From Bradyrhizobium sp. dw_78 (GTDB lineage: Bacteria; Pseudomonadota; Alphaproteobacteria; Rhizobiales; Xanthobacteraceae): DNA of 64,000 nt. Within the stretch, counting starts at the first letter, position 1; every line of letters begins with the position of its first letter. The stretch lies in contig NZ_JAAVUS010000001.1 in the NCBI RefSeq assembly GCF_018449525.1, positions 1,177,170 through 1,241,169 on the forward strand, given 5' to 3'. The translations under genes and the position numbers were made by a program. The notes under the pieces are model-generated. The model was not told the DNA's origin, did not search any database, and worked only from the letters and a program-made list of their open reading frames with translations. Below, in pieces: positions 24,863-34,565 of this stretch.

Positions 24863-26251
24863 ATGTCCGAGCGGTGGACACCAGACAGCTGGCGCGCCAA
24901 GCCGGTGGTGCAGATCCCCGATTATCCCAACGCGAAGGCGCTGGCCGAGGTCGAGGCGCAATTGGCCACGTTTCCCCCGCTGGTTTTTGCAGGCGAGGCG
25001 CGCAATCTGAAGCGGGCGCTCGGACGGGTCGCGGCCGGCGAGGCTTTTCTGCTTCAGGGCGGCGATTGCGCCGAGAGCTTCGCCGAGCACGGCGCCAACA
25101 ATATTCGCGACTTCTTCCGCGTGCTGCTGCAGATGGCGGTGGTGCTGACCTATGCCGGCGCGCTGCCGGTGGTGAAGGTCGGCCGCATCGCCGGACAATT
25201 CGCCAAGCCGCGCTCCTCGCCGACCGAAAAGATCAACGGCGTCGAACTGCCGAGCTATCGCGGCGACATCGTCAACGACATCGCGTTCACGGCCGAGGCG
25301 CGCACGCCCGATCCGCAGCGGCAGTTGATGGCGTATCGCCAGTCGGCGGCGACGCTGAACCTGTTGCGCGCCTTTGCCACCGGCGGCTTCGCCAATCTCG
25401 GCAGCGTGCATCAATGGATGCTCGGCTTCATCAAGGATTCGCAGCAGTCGCGCCGCTACAAGGAGCTGGCCGACCGGATCTCGGACGCGCTCAATTTCAT
25501 GCGCGCCTGCGGCCTCAATCTCGAGAGCCATCCGGAACTGCGCGCCACCGACATCTACACCAGCCACGAGGCGCTGCTGCTCGGCTATGAGCAGGCCTTC
25601 ACGCGGGTCGATTCGACGACCGGCGATTGGTACGCGACTTCCGGCCACATGATCTGGATCGGCGATCGTACCCGTCAGCTCGATCACGGCCATGTGGAAT
25701 ATTTCCGCGGCATCAAGAATCCGATCGGGTTGAAATGCGGCCCGTCGCTCAAAGCCGATGAATTGCTACGGCTGATCGACGTGCTCAATCCGGACAACGA
25801 GCCCGGACGGCTGACGCTGATCAACCGCTTCGGCTCGGACAAGATCGGCGATCATCTGCCGTCCCTGATCCGCGCCGTGCAGCGCGAGGGTCATGCGGTG
25901 GTGTGGTCGTGCGATCCGATGCATGGCAATACCATCACTTCGAGCAACGGCTACAAGACCCGCCCGTTCGACCGCGTGCTGTCGGAGGTGAAGTCGTTCT
26001 TCGCCATCCACGCCGCGGAGGGCACCCATGCCGGCGGCGTCCATCTGGAGATGACTGGGCAGGATGTCACCGAATGCATCGGCGGCGCGCGCGCCATCAC
26101 GGACGAGGATCTCAACGACCGCTATCACACGGTTTGCGACCCCCGTCTCAACGCCGAGCAGTCGATCGACATGGCTTTCCTGATCGCGGAATTGCTCAAG
26201 CAGGACCGCGGCAACAAGCTCAAGTCGATGCCGGCCGTAGCGGGACTTTGA
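24863..26251 (+). CDS. aroG: class II 3-deoxy-7-phosphoheptulonate (DAHP) synthase
   Basis: A 462-residue plant-type (class II) DAHP synthase, the first enzyme of the shikimate pathway, joining phosphoenolpyruvate and erythrose 4-phosphate. Class II hallmarks are present: [18 protein letters not shown] at the N terminus, [12 protein letters not shown] near residue 66 (metal-binding Cys), [15 protein letters not shown], and [12 protein letters not shown] with [15 protein letters not shown] near the C terminus. Length is normal for the class. The start is ATG 24863 after CAGGAG. It is translationally coupled to dgkA, whose start follows the stop by one base. Which aromatic amino acid inhibits it is not readable. 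Confidence 0.95.
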   Translation: MSERWTPDSWRAKPVVQIPDYPNAKALAEVEAQLATFPPLVFAGEARNLKRALGRVAAGEAFLLQGGDCAESFAEHGANNIRDFFRVLLQMAVVLTYAGALPVVKVGRIAGQFAKPRSSPTEKINGVELPSYRGDIVNDIAFTAEARTPDPQRQLMAYRQSAATLNLLRAFATGGFANLGSVHQWMLGFIKDSQQSRRYKELADRISDALNFMRACGLNLESHPELRATDIYTSHEALLLGYEQAFTRVDSTTGDWYATSGHMIWIGDRTRQLDHGHVEYFRGIKNPIGLKCGPSLKADELLRLIDVLNPDNEPGRLTLINRFGSDKIGDHLPSLIRAVQREGHAVVWSCDPMHGNTITSSNGYKTRPFDRVLSEVKSFFAIHAAEGTHAGGVHLEMTGQDVTECIGGARAITDEDLNDRYHTVCDPRLNAEQSIDMAFLIAELLKQDRGNKLKSMPAVAGL

Positions 26252-26252
26252 G

Positions 26253-26606
26253 TTGCTGAGGCTGTGGCGGGCCACGATCAATTCGCGCAACGGCCTGGCT
26301 TTCGCGATTCGATCCGAACAGGCCGTGCGCGAGGAACTGTTTGTCCTCTTGCTCTCCGTGCCGCTGGCGTGGGTGGTCGGGGCCACCATCATGCGCCGGG
26401 TCGAACTGGTTGCGGCCGTCGCGCTGGTTCTGGTCGTCGAGCTGCTCAACACGGCGATTGAGAAGCTCGCCGACCGGCTCACCACCGACCACGACGCGCA
26501 GATCGGCCGGGTCAAGGACATGGGCTCGGCGGCGGTCGGCGTCTCGCTTTTGATGACCGGCGCGTTCTGGCTGTTCGCCATCGCCGAACGCATGGGCGCG
26601 ATATAA
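26253..26606 (+). CDS. dgkA: diacylglycerol kinase DgkA
   Basis: A 117-residue integral membrane kinase that recycles diacylglycerol to phosphatidic acid. The family motif ELLNTAIEKLADR (catalytic Glu in the helix), followed by GRVKDMGSAAVG, is complete, with three membrane spans as usual. The start is taken as TTG 26253, one base after the DAHP synthase stop, because it restores the standard N terminus MLRLWRATINSRNGL with the surface helix. Overlap-type spacing implies translational coupling. The enzymatic link between the two genes is not obvious. They may simply share a promoter. Confidence 0.9.
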   Translation: MLRLWRATINSRNGLAFAIRSEQAVREELFVLLLSVPLAWVVGATIMRRVELVAAVALVLVVELLNTAIEKLADRLTTDHDAQIGRVKDMGSAAVGVSLLMTGAFWLFAIAERMGAI

Positions 26607-26650
26607 AGCATGCGATTGCAGTTTCCGCCCGCGCGAGGCACCATCCGGCA

Positions 26651-28408
26651 ATGACCGAACCTGCTGCTCAATTTTCGATCACGCTGGCCCAGTTGAACCC
26701 GACGGTCGGTGACGTCACCGGCAACGCCGTCAAGGCGCGCGCCGCGCGCGTCAAGGCGCGCGCCGATGGCGCCGACCTGGTGGTGTTTTCCGAGCTTTTC
26801 ATCGCCGGCTATCCGCCGGAGGATCTGGTGCTGAAGCCGGCCTTCCAGTCGGCCTGCCGCGCCGCCATCGAGGAGCTGGCGCGGGATACCGCCGACGGCG
26901 GCCCGGCGATGCTGATCGGTACGCCCTGGGTCGAGGACGGCAAGCTCTACAATGCCTGCGCCCTGTTGGACGATGGCCGCATCAGTGCCCTTCGCTTCAA
27001 GGCCAATCTGCCGAACTACGGCGTGTTCGATGAAAAACGCCTGTTCGCGCGCGGACCTGCCGCTGGGCCGGTAACCGTCCGCGGCGTCCGGGTCGGCGTT
27101 CCCATCTGCGAGGACATCTGGCTCGAGGAATCGGAAGACTACGAAGACGTCGTCGAGTGTCAGGCGGAAACCGGCGCCGAGATCATCGTGGTGCCGAACG
27201 GCTCGCCCTATGCGCGCAACAAGAACGATATCCGGCTCTCGGTCGCTGTGGCGCGGGTCACCACGAGCGGGCTGCCGCTGATCTACCTCAATGAAGTCGG
27301 CGGCCAGGATGAACTGGTGTTCGACGGCGCCTCGTTCGCCCTGAATGCCGATCTTTCGGTGGCGGCGCAGCTTCCGGCGTTCGAGGAAAACATCACGACC
27401 CTGCGCTGGAACAGGACCGACACCGGCTGGCGCTGCACCGGCCCGATTGTCGCGCTGCCCGAGGGCGACAAGGGCGATTATGCGGCCTGCGTGCTCGGGC
27501 TGCGTGACTATGTCGGCAAGAACGGTTTTCCCGGCGTGCTGCTCGGCATCTCCGGCGGCATCGACTCCGCGCTATGCGCGGCGATCGCGGTCGATGCGCT
27601 GGGCGCGGACCGCGTCCGCGGGGTGATGCTGCCGTTTCGCTTCACCGCGCAGGCATCGCTCGATGACGCGGCCAAGCTCGCCGCCGCGCTCGGCATCCGC
27701 TACGAGATATTGCCGATCGCCAAGGCCGTGACCGGGTTCGAGGAAATCCTGTCCGGCCCCTTTGCCGGGCTGCCGCGCGACATCACCGAAGAAAATTTGC
27801 AGGCGCGCACGCGCGGCACGCTGTTGATGGCGATCTCCAACAAGACCGGCGCGATGGTGGTCACGACCGGCAACAAGTCGGAGATGTCGGTCGGTTACGC
27901 CACGCTTTATGGCGACATGAACGGCGGCTTCAACCCGATCAAGGATCTCTACAAGACCGAGGTGTTCCGGCTGTCCGATTTGCGCAATGCGTGGAAGCCG
28001 GACGGCGCGCTCGGCCCGTCCGGCGAAGTGATCCCGCCGAACATCATCACCAAGCCGCCGACCGCGGAACTGCGCGAAAACCAGACCGACCAGGATTCGC
28101 TGCCGCCTTACGACATGCTCGATGCGATCCTGGAACGCCTGGTCGAACGAGAGGAGCCGCTGGCCTCGATCGTTGCGGCCGGATTCGATCGCGAGGTGGT
28201 GGCGCGGGTCGACCGGCTGCTCAATATCGCCGAATACAAGCGGCGGCAGGCGGCGCCCGGCGTCAAGGTGACACGGCGGAATTTCGGGCGCGACCGCCGC
28301 TATCCCATCACCAACCGCTTCCGCGATGCCGGCAAGCCGCTGCCCGAACCCGACGACACGCTGGTGTCGCGGGCAAGCCGCGGATCGGCAGAGGCGTTCG
28401 AGGGATAA
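26651..28408 (+). CDS. nadE: glutamine-dependent NAD+ synthetase
   Basis: A 585-residue two-domain enzyme making NAD from deamido-NAD, ATP and glutamine. The N-terminal nitrilase-type glutaminase domain shows its triad: Glu in VVFSELFIAGYPPEDL, Lys in FKANLPNYGVFDE and Cys in VGVPICEDIWLE. The C-terminal synthetase starts near residue 280 with the ATP-binding P-loop SGGIDS at 301-306 and later TGNKSEMSVGYATLYGDMNGG. Size and order are normal for the bacterial glutamine-dependent type. ATG 26651 lies 44 bases after dgkA, so a common transcript with aroG-dgkA is likely. Confidence 0.95.
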   Translation: MTEPAAQFSITLAQLNPTVGDVTGNAVKARAARVKARADGADLVVFSELFIAGYPPEDLVLKPAFQSACRAAIEELARDTADGGPAMLIGTPWVEDGKLYNACALLDDGRISALRFKANLPNYGVFDEKRLFARGPAAGPVTVRGVRVGVPICEDIWLEESEDYEDVVECQAETGAEIIVVPNGSPYARNKNDIRLSVAVARVTTSGLPLIYLNEVGGQDELVFDGASFALNADLSVAAQLPAFEENITTLRWNRTDTGWRCTGPIVALPEGDKGDYAACVLGLRDYVGKNGFPGVLLGISGGIDSALCAAIAVDALGADRVRGVMLPFRFTAQASLDDAAKLAAALGIRYEILPIAKAVTGFEEILSGPFAGLPRDITEENLQARTRGTLLMAISNKTGAMVVTTGNKSEMSVGYATLYGDMNGGFNPIKDLYKTEVFRLSDLRNAWKPDGALGPSGEVIPPNIITKPPTAELRENQTDQDSLPPYDMLDAILERLVEREEPLASIVAAGFDREVVARVDRLLNIAEYKRRQAAPGVKVTRRNFGRDRRYPITNRFRDAGKPLPEPDDTLVSRASRGSAEAFEG

Positions 28409-28428
28409 AGAAGCGTTTGAGGGAAAAT

Positions 28429-29613
28429 TCAGCGCGCGGGGATGAAGGTCGGTCCGACCGTCCGCACCGATTTGCTGTCGGTCGTGGGGGTGGAGGGTGC
28501 CGCCGCGGCGTTGGCCGGATCGTCGGCCGCCGCCGGCGCCGTGCTGTCGGGCGCGCCGCCTTTCCGGGCCGAGGCCTGAACCGGCTTGGTCGGCACCCGC
28601 GACATCTTCTTCGCGCTCTCCTCGGTGACGATGATGTCGCCTTGCTGTTCGGCGGTGGCCTTGTCGTCGATATTCTTCAGTGCGTCGGCCCAGGTCTGTC
28701 CGGCGGCCTTGCAGGAACAGGACGGATTAAATTCCTGGCGATAATGGAATGCATTCGGGGTGGAGGTGTAGGACTGGCCGCTGATCGAGACCGCCGCGTT
28801 CATGTCTTCACCGGGATTGCGATAGGTGAAGAGCGTGGCGTCCGCCGCCGGGCACAGCGCCTTGCAGGTTTTTTCGTCGTCGGGGAAACGCGCCGGAACG
28901 GTGGCGAACGAGATCGGGAAATAGAAGCCGTCGCAGGAGCGGACGCAGACCGTCCGATACGTTCCGGATTGCGCCCCATTATCGGGGGCACCGGGCACAG
29001 CCGAGCCGGGATTGGGATTGTTGTTGCCGAACAGATTGCTCAGGAAATTGCCCGGGCCGCCGCCGCTATTGTTCAGCGCGTTGGCGTATTGCGGCCCGCA
29101 ATTATTCTGCGCCAGCGCCGTCAGCACCGAACGGCGCTGATTGTCGCGGTCGTCGCCGTAACCGCCGCCGCCACGCAGCCGCTCAAGGCTGCCCGTGATC
29201 TGATCGAGATTGGACCGCATCTGCTGGATCTGGGTGTTGACCGGGCCGCATTGCGCCGACTGGCCGCTGAACAGCGAGAAAAATCCGGAGCTCTCGCAGC
29301 CCATCCGTTTGGCCTGCGCCGTCACGCGATCGAGTTCGCTTTGCTGCTTGGCCGCGGCATCCTGATAGCGGCGGATCTGGTCGTCCCTCGCGGGATCGCC
29401 GGTGCCGCCATGATCGATCGTTGCGAGCTGTGCTTCCAGCCGTACGCACATCGGGTTCGAGGCTGGCGCGCTCTGTGACGGTGGCGGCGGGGAATTCGGA
29501 CTCGTTTGCGCCAACGCATCAGCGCCCGGCGCAACAACGCCGAGCAACGCCATGCAGGCCAGGATCCATTTCAAGGTCGGTGTGGGGAAGGGGGGAATCA
29601 GGGTTTCGGGCAT
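28429..29613 (-). CDS. DUF2865 domain exported protein
   Basis: A 394-residue protein using ATG 29613; an upstream TTG at 29655 is less likely. A signal peptide or anchor ends near ALAQT. It is followed by a Pro/Ser linker, a predicted coiled region (YQDAAAKQQSELDRVTAQAKR) and a Gly/Asn-rich patch (LFGNNNPNPG). The DUF2865 core follows: TVCVRSCDGFYFPISFAT, then CKALCPAADATLFTYRN, and a C-terminal disordered Ala/Pro tail. The even spacing of cysteines suggests periplasmic disulfides. The family is common in Rhizobiales with no assigned function. It is convergent with nadE, 20 bases away. Confidence 0.85.
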   Translation of the reverse strand: MPETLIPPFPTPTLKWILACMALLGVVAPGADALAQTSPNSPPPPSQSAPASNPMCVRLEAQLATIDHGGTGDPARDDQIRRYQDAAAKQQSELDRVTAQAKRMGCESSGFFSLFSGQSAQCGPVNTQIQQMRSNLDQITGSLERLRGGGGYGDDRDNQRRSVLTALAQNNCGPQYANALNNSGGGPGNFLSNLFGNNNPNPGSAVPGAPDNGAQSGTYRTVCVRSCDGFYFPISFATVPARFPDDEKTCKALCPAADATLFTYRNPGEDMNAAVSISGQSYTSTPNAFHYRQEFNPSCSCKAAGQTWADALKNIDDKATAEQQGDIIVTEESAKKMSRVPTKPVQASARKGGAPDSTAPAAADDPANAAAAPSTPTTDSKSVRTVGPTFIPAR

Positions 29614-29764
29614 ATCCGGCCAACAGGGCGATTCCGCGCGGCGTGGAAACCTCAAAAGCGCGGACGACGCGGCATCACATAGCCGCTTCTCTGGGCATCG
29701 TCACGTCGTTTCCGCGGCGCCGGTGTGGCGGGCGGGTCACTTGACGCTGCGGCGGGCCGGTGGA

Positions 29765-30073
29765 TCAGCGCTGACAGGTAATCGCGATATACTCCCCGCA
29801 AGCCGCCCGGGAGCAATTGGCGGCCGCCGCCTTGGGAAGCGATCCCGTTATCTCGTCCGGATCGACGCTCCGGTAAGACGAAGCTTGGGCGAAATCCCGC
29901 GATCTGCAATAGGATAATGCGGCATGTTCGCCACATTTCTCGCCTTTGGCGAGGCACTGGTCGACCCCATAGCCGTCCGCCTGATTTTCGATGATGAAAA
30001 CGCGGCTGTCCGCCATGGCGGCCGACGCGGCACAAACGAGAGCGCCGGCCAAAAACGCTGAAATGGATCGCAT
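29765..30073 (-). CDS. small cysteine-rich exported protein
   Basis: A 102-residue protein. ATG 30073 gives a clean signal peptide (MRSISAFLAGALVCAASAAMA), better than the in-frame ATG at 30109. The mature part has six cysteines (DQCLAKGEKCGEH, YCRSRDF, NCSRAACGEY, ITCQR), likely three disulfides in the periplasm. The type recurs in Bradyrhizobium but I know no function. It lies upstream of the DUF2865 gene on the same strand with a 151-base gap. Confidence 0.7.
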   Translation of the reverse strand: MRSISAFLAGALVCAASAAMADSRVFIIENQADGYGVDQCLAKGEKCGEHAALSYCRSRDFAQASSYRSVDPDEITGSLPKAAAANCSRAACGEYIAITCQR

Positions 30074-30366
30074 ACTGCACCGGAGAATGAGGGGAATGTT
30101 GCTTCCCACCTCGATAGGTCCAAAAGGTTAACAATGATTAACCATGGACAGGGTGCTAATGGGTTGCCCGGGCTTGATGGCCGAAATCGGGCGGCCGGAT
30201 GGCCCTTGACGCGGTCCCCCGCACTGCCCCATAGGTAACTCGGATGTACGGTCTCCTCGCCATTTGCGGCATTTGCCGCGAGATTACGCGCTAGCGATTC
30301 GCTGGCTGAGGCCGTCTTTTCTCAAAAGAGATCACTGGACGCCCGGCCGCAAGGGATGGGGTATCC

Positions 30367-31806
30367 ATGAAACTGCACCTTCACGATACGTTGACCAGGG
30401 AGAAGCGCACCTTCGTGCCGCTCGATCCCAACAATGTGCGCATGTATGTCTGTGGGCCGACGGTTTACGACTTCGCCCATATCGGCAATGCGCGTCCCGT
30501 CATCGTGTTCGACGTGCTGTTCCGGCTGCTGCGCCATCTCTATGGTGCCGATCACGTCACCTATGTCCGCAACATCACCGACGTCGATGACAAGATCAAC
30601 GACCGCGCCGCGCGGGACTTTCCCGGCCTGCCGCTGAACGAGGCGATCCGGAAAGTCACGGAAAAGACCGAGAAGCAATTTCATGAAGATGTCGATGCGC
30701 TGGGCTGCCTGCGGCCGACGGTCGAGCCGCGCGCGACCGAGCACATCGTCGAGATGCGCGCCATCATCGAGAAGCTGGTGGCGGGCGGGTTTGCCTATGT
30801 CGCCGAAGATCACGTGCTGTTCTCGCCGCAGGCGATGAATGCCGCCAATTCGGTGCTGCCGCGTTACGGCGCGCTCGCCAACCGCAGCCTCGACGAGATG
30901 ATCGCAGGCGCCCGCGTCGATGTCGCGCCGTACAAGCGCGACGCCACCGATTTCGTGCTGTGGAAGCCTTCCAAGCCCGGCGAGCCGTCATGGCCGTCGC
31001 CGGCCGGCATCAAGGTGGAGGGCCGTCCGGGCTGGCACATCGAATGCTCGGCGATGGCGTGGAAACATCTCGGCGAGCAGTTCGACATTCATGGCGGCGG
31101 CATCGACCTGGTATTTCCGCATCACGAGAACGAACTCGCGCAAAGCTGCTGCGCCTTTCACGAAGGCCGCATGGCCAATATCTGGATGCATAACGGCTTC
31201 CTGCAGGTCGAAGGCGAGAAGATGTCGAAGAGCCTTGGCAACTTCGTCACGATCAGGGAATTGCTTGGTGGTTGGCAAGGCTATGGCTGGCCGGGCGAAG
31301 CTTTGCGCCTGAACATGCTGCGTACGCATTACCGCCAGCCGATCGACTGGACGCTCGAAGGACTGGATGAGGCTCACAAGACCTTGTGGACATGGTATGA
31401 GGGCCTGGCGTCTGTCGAGCCGCTTTCTGAACTGCCTGCCGATATCGTTGCGTCGCTATGCGATGACCTGAATACGCCGCAGATGATCGCAGCCATGCAT
31501 GGCCTGCACCGGTCAGGCAAGAAGCGCGAGTTGCGAGCCGCGCTTCGCCTGTTGGGATTTTCCGGCGACCGCAATAAAATCGGTCGTGTAGCTGTTGCCA
31601 CAGGAACGTCTGATGGAGTTTCAACGGCGCGAGCCTCGAGCGGAGCTATTGAGGCCGCTGATGTTGAAAAGCTGATTGCTGACCGCCAAGCCGCGCGCGC
31701 CCGAAAAGATTTCAAGGAGTCCGATCGCATCCGCGATGAACTTGCGGCGATGGGGGTTGTCATCAAGGATTCCAAGGAAGGCACCACCTGGGAGGTCGCG
31801 CGATGA
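30367..31806 (+). CDS. cysS: cysteinyl-tRNA synthetase
   Basis: A 479-residue class I aminoacyl-tRNA synthetase. The HIGH motif appears as HIGN at residues 38-41 and KMSKS at 285-289. Zinc-binding residues include Cys29 in YVCGPTVYD and the [10 protein letters not shown] and HHENELAQS segments. The C-terminal anticodon-stem domain is present ([21 protein letters not shown]). Length is at the usual upper range. Bases 31400-31660 read slightly less GC-rich, but the frame is intact. ATG 30367 is supported by the standard N terminus. The next gene begins 51 bases later. Confidence 0.96.
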   Translation: MKLHLHDTLTREKRTFVPLDPNNVRMYVCGPTVYDFAHIGNARPVIVFDVLFRLLRHLYGADHVTYVRNITDVDDKINDRAARDFPGLPLNEAIRKVTEKTEKQFHEDVDALGCLRPTVEPRATEHIVEMRAIIEKLVAGGFAYVAEDHVLFSPQAMNAANSVLPRYGALANRSLDEMIAGARVDVAPYKRDATDFVLWKPSKPGEPSWPSPAGIKVEGRPGWHIECSAMAWKHLGEQFDIHGGGIDLVFPHHENELAQSCCAFHEGRMANIWMHNGFLQVEGEKMSKSLGNFVTIRELLGGWQGYGWPGEALRLNMLRTHYRQPIDWTLEGLDEAHKTLWTWYEGLASVEPLSELPADIVASLCDDLNTPQMIAAMHGLHRSGKKRELRAALRLLGFSGDRNKIGRVAVATGTSDGVSTARASSGAIEAADVEKLIADRQAARARKDFKESDRIRDELAAMGVVIKDSKEGTTWEVAR

Positions 31807-31857
31807 TCGCATCTGAACTCATGGCTGCCTTGAGATTGTTCGGAGTGTTTTGACGCG

Positions 31858-32370
31858 ATGGGACAAGCCTTACCAAAACCCGCATTGCGGCCGTTCCTGC
31901 CGGCGGATACGCCTGTCCTGGCCGCGATCTTCGTTGCCGCCATCGAGGAGTTGACCGGCGAGGATTACAGCGAGGTCCAGCAGGCCGCGTGGGCGGCGTC
32001 CGCCGACGATGAAGAGCAATTCGGCAAGCGTCTCGCCGGCGAACTCACCTTGATCGCCACGCTGCAAAATTCGCCGGTCGGTTTTGCCGCGCTCAAGGGC
32101 GCCGATCACATCGACATGCTCTACGTGCATCCGAGTGTGGCCGGGCAGGGCGTCGGCTCGGCGCTGTGCGAGGCGCTGGAAAGGCTTGCCGGCGCCCGCG
32201 GCGCCAAAAGCCTCACGGTCGATGCCAGTGACAATGCGCAAGGTTTCTTTGCCAGGCGCGGCTATGTCGCCAAACAGCGCAACAGCGTCACGGTCAATGG
32301 TGAATGGCTGGCCAACACCACCATGCAGAAGACCTTGGCCGATGACGCTGCACCCGGAATGCAGCCATGA
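31858..32370 (+). CDS. GNAT-family N-acetyltransferase
   Basis: A 170-residue single GNAT domain. The acetyl-CoA binding signature is VHPSVAGQGVGSALCEALE near residues 84-102, preceded by the strand HIDMLYV and followed by LTVDASDNAQGFFARRGY, the usual C-terminal strand and turn. The acceptor substrate is unknown; related genes next to cimA or cysS in Bradyrhizobium are not characterised. Its stop overlaps the cimA start by the ATGA arrangement, so translation of the two is probably coupled. Confidence 0.85.
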   Translation: MGQALPKPALRPFLPADTPVLAAIFVAAIEELTGEDYSEVQQAAWAASADDEEQFGKRLAGELTLIATLQNSPVGFAALKGADHIDMLYVHPSVAGQGVGSALCEALERLAGARGAKSLTVDASDNAQGFFARRGYVAKQRNSVTVNGEWLANTTMQKTLADDAAPGMQP

Positions 32371-33965
32371 GCCGCGAACGCCTCTATCTGTTCGACACCA
32401 CGCTGCGCGACGGTGCGCAGACCAACGGCGTCGATTTTACGCTGCAGGACAAGCGGCTGATCGCGCAGATGCTCGACGATCTCGGCATCGACTATGTCGA
32501 GGGCGGCTATCCCGGCGCCAATCCGACCGACAGCGAATTCTTCGCGGCGAAACCAAAATTCGATCATGCGCGCTTCACTGCGTTCGGCATGACAAGGCGT
32601 CCGGGCCGCTCGGCCTCGAACGATCCGGGGCTGGCGGCACTGCTGGAGGCCAAGGCCGACGCGATCTGCTTTGTCGCGAAATCCTCGGCCTATCAGGTGC
32701 GGGTGGCGCTCGAGACCACCAATGAGGAGAATCTGGCCTCGATCCGCGATAGCGTCATGGCCGCTAAGGCCGCGGGCCGCGAGGTGATGCTGGATTGCGA
32801 GCATTTCTTTGACGGCTACAAGGAGAATCCGGAGTTTGCGCTCGCCTGCGCGAAGGCGGCCTATGATTCCGGGGCGCGCTGGGTGGTGTTGTGCGACACC
32901 AATGGCGGCTCCATGCCGCACGAGATCGAGACCATCGTCGGCGAGGTGGTCAGGCACATCCCCGGCGACCATGTCGGCATCCATGCCCACAACGATACCG
33001 AGCAGGCCGTCGCCAACTCGCTGGCGGCGGTGCGTGCCGGCGCGCGGCAGATCCAGGGCACGCTGAACGGCTTGGGCGAACGCTGCGGCAACGCCAATCT
33101 GTGCTCGCTGATCCCGACCTTGCTGCTGAAGCGCGAGTTTTCCGACGCCTTCGAGATCGGGGTGTCGGTGGACAGGATGGCGACGCTGATGAAGGTATCG
33201 CGGACGCTGGACAATATGCTCAACCGCGCCTCGAACCGGCATGCGGCTTACGTCGGTGAAAGCGCCTTCGTCACCAAGACCGGCATTCATGCTTCCGCCG
33301 TCCTGAAGGACCCGCACACTTATGAGCATGTGCCGCCGGAATCGGTCGGCAATCATCGCAAGGTGCTGGTTTCCGATCAGGCCGGCCGCTCCAACGTCAT
33401 CGCCGAACTCGATCGCATCGGCATCTCCTATGACAGGAACGATCCGAAACTGGCGCGCCTGGTCGAGGAACTGAAGGAGCGCGAGGCCGCCGGCTATGCC
33501 TATGAGTCGGCGGACGCATCGTTCGAACTGCTGGCGCGGCGAACGCTTGGGCGCGTGCCGGAATATTTCCAGGTCGAGCAATTCGATGTCAATGTCGAGC
33601 AGCGCTACAATTCCAACGGCCAGCGCCTCACCGTGGCGATGGCGGTGGTGAAGGTCGATGTCGCCGGCGAGAAGCTGATATCGGCCGCCGAAGGCAACGG
33701 TCCGGTCAACGCGCTCGACGTGGCGCTGCGCAAGGATCTCGGCCAGTACCAGCGCTATATCGAAGGCCTGAAGCTGATCGATTACCGCGTGCGTATCCTC
33801 AATGGCGGCACCGAGGCTGTTACGCGGGTGCTGATCGAGAGCGAGGACGAGGCGGGCGAGCGCTGGACCACGGTCGGCGTGTCGCCCAACATCATCGACG
33901 CATCGTTCCAGGCGCTGATGGATTCGGTGATCTACAAGCTGGTGAAATCCGGCGCGCCGGCGTGA
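32367..33965 (+). CDS. cimA: citramalate synthase CimA
   Basis: A 532-residue enzyme of the isopropylmalate synthase family that joins pyruvate and acetyl-CoA to citramalate, the entry to 2-oxobutyrate and isoleucine without threonine. The N-terminal TIM barrel begins LYLFDTTLRDGAQTNGVDFT, and the metal-binding HAHNDTEQAVANS lies near residue 208. A C-terminal regulatory LeuA-type dimer domain covers about residues 390-525 (NGPVNALDVALRKDL, then YRVRILNGGTEAVTRVLIES). The GAQTNGVDF start and the length separate CimA from LeuA, whose usual signature is GEQSPG. The C-terminal domain probably mediates isoleucine feedback. Confidence 0.93.
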   Translation: MSRERLYLFDTTLRDGAQTNGVDFTLQDKRLIAQMLDDLGIDYVEGGYPGANPTDSEFFAAKPKFDHARFTAFGMTRRPGRSASNDPGLAALLEAKADAICFVAKSSAYQVRVALETTNEENLASIRDSVMAAKAAGREVMLDCEHFFDGYKENPEFALACAKAAYDSGARWVVLCDTNGGSMPHEIETIVGEVVRHIPGDHVGIHAHNDTEQAVANSLAAVRAGARQIQGTLNGLGERCGNANLCSLIPTLLLKREFSDAFEIGVSVDRMATLMKVSRTLDNMLNRASNRHAAYVGESAFVTKTGIHASAVLKDPHTYEHVPPESVGNHRKVLVSDQAGRSNVIAELDRIGISYDRNDPKLARLVEELKEREAAGYAYESADASFELLARRTLGRVPEYFQVEQFDVNVEQRYNSNGQRLTVAMAVVKVDVAGEKLISAAEGNGPVNALDVALRKDLGQYQRYIEGLKLIDYRVRILNGGTEAVTRVLIESEDEAGERWTTVGVSPNIIDASFQALMDSVIYKLVKSGAPA

Positions 33966-33989
33966 CGACTGACCTAAAGATACTCACCG

Positions 33990-34132
33990 AGGAGATCTAC
34001 GTCGTCATTGCGAGCGGAGCGAAGCAATCCATGCGCCGAATGCGATGCTCAACTTCTGGATTGCTTCGTCGCGGAGCCTGTCATCGGGCGGCGCTTCGCG
34101 CCGATCCGGTGGCTCCTCGCAATGACGGAGAA
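33990..34132. repeat. CATTGCGAGCG-type palindromic repeat
   Basis: The left arm GTCATTGCGAGCGGAGCGAAGCAATCC and right arm GGATTGCTTCGTCGCGGAG, with final CTCGCAATGACGG, form a long inverted pair (sequence given in pieces). It fills the gap between cimA and the VOC gene. This family is common in Bradyrhizobium and Rhodopseudomonas. Confidence 0.8.
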
Positions 34133-34179
34133 AGGTACGGCTATGGCTGTTTGCCATATTGGGTTGAGAAAGCCGTCAG

Positions 34180-34557
34180 ATGATCGACCACGTCTCGCTG
34201 GCCGTCAGTGACCTGGAGCGCGCGGTTCCGTTCTACGAACGAACGTTCGCCGCGCTCGGGATCTCAAGGCTCGTGACCCGTCCCGCCATGGTCGGTTTCG
34301 GCAAGAGCTATCCGGAAGTCTGGATCAATCTGCGCAGCGGAATGCAACGCCTTGCACCGGATAACGGCGTCCACGTCTGTCTCCGCGCCAGGTCGACGGC
34401 CGAGGTCGATGCTTTTCATGCCGCGGCGCTTGCCGCCGGCGCAACCTCGGAAAGCGCGCCGTCGCTGCGTCCGCATGATCGCGTGCGCTATTATGCGGCC
34501 TTCATCATCGATCCCGACGGCAACCGCATCGAGGCGGTGACGTTTCCGGACGAATGA
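34180..34557 (+). CDS. VOC (glyoxalase/bleomycin-resistance fold) protein
   Basis: A 125-residue single VOC domain. It has the family opening MIDHVSLAVSDLERAVPFYER (metal ligand His near residue 4) and the closing YYAAFIIDPDGNRIEAVTFP (Glu ligand). Between them lies GVHVCLRARSTAEVDAFHAAAL, whose His may be another ligand. Proteins of this size are usually homodimeric metal enzymes or binding proteins of unknown substrate. It stands between a repeat and the convergent LOG gene. A role in detoxification or antibiotic binding cannot be claimed. Confidence 0.85.
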   Translation: MIDHVSLAVSDLERAVPFYERTFAALGISRLVTRPAMVGFGKSYPEVWINLRSGMQRLAPDNGVHVCLRARSTAEVDAFHAAALAAGATSESAPSLRPHDRVRYYAAFIIDPDGNRIEAVTFPDE

Positions 34558-34565
34558 TCGCGGGA

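Noticed and set aside
27991..29478. Plus-strand frame spanning the end of nadE and the opposite strand of the DUF2865 gene
   Set aside because: It overlaps two genes with strong family support and has Arg/Gly-rich noise composition.
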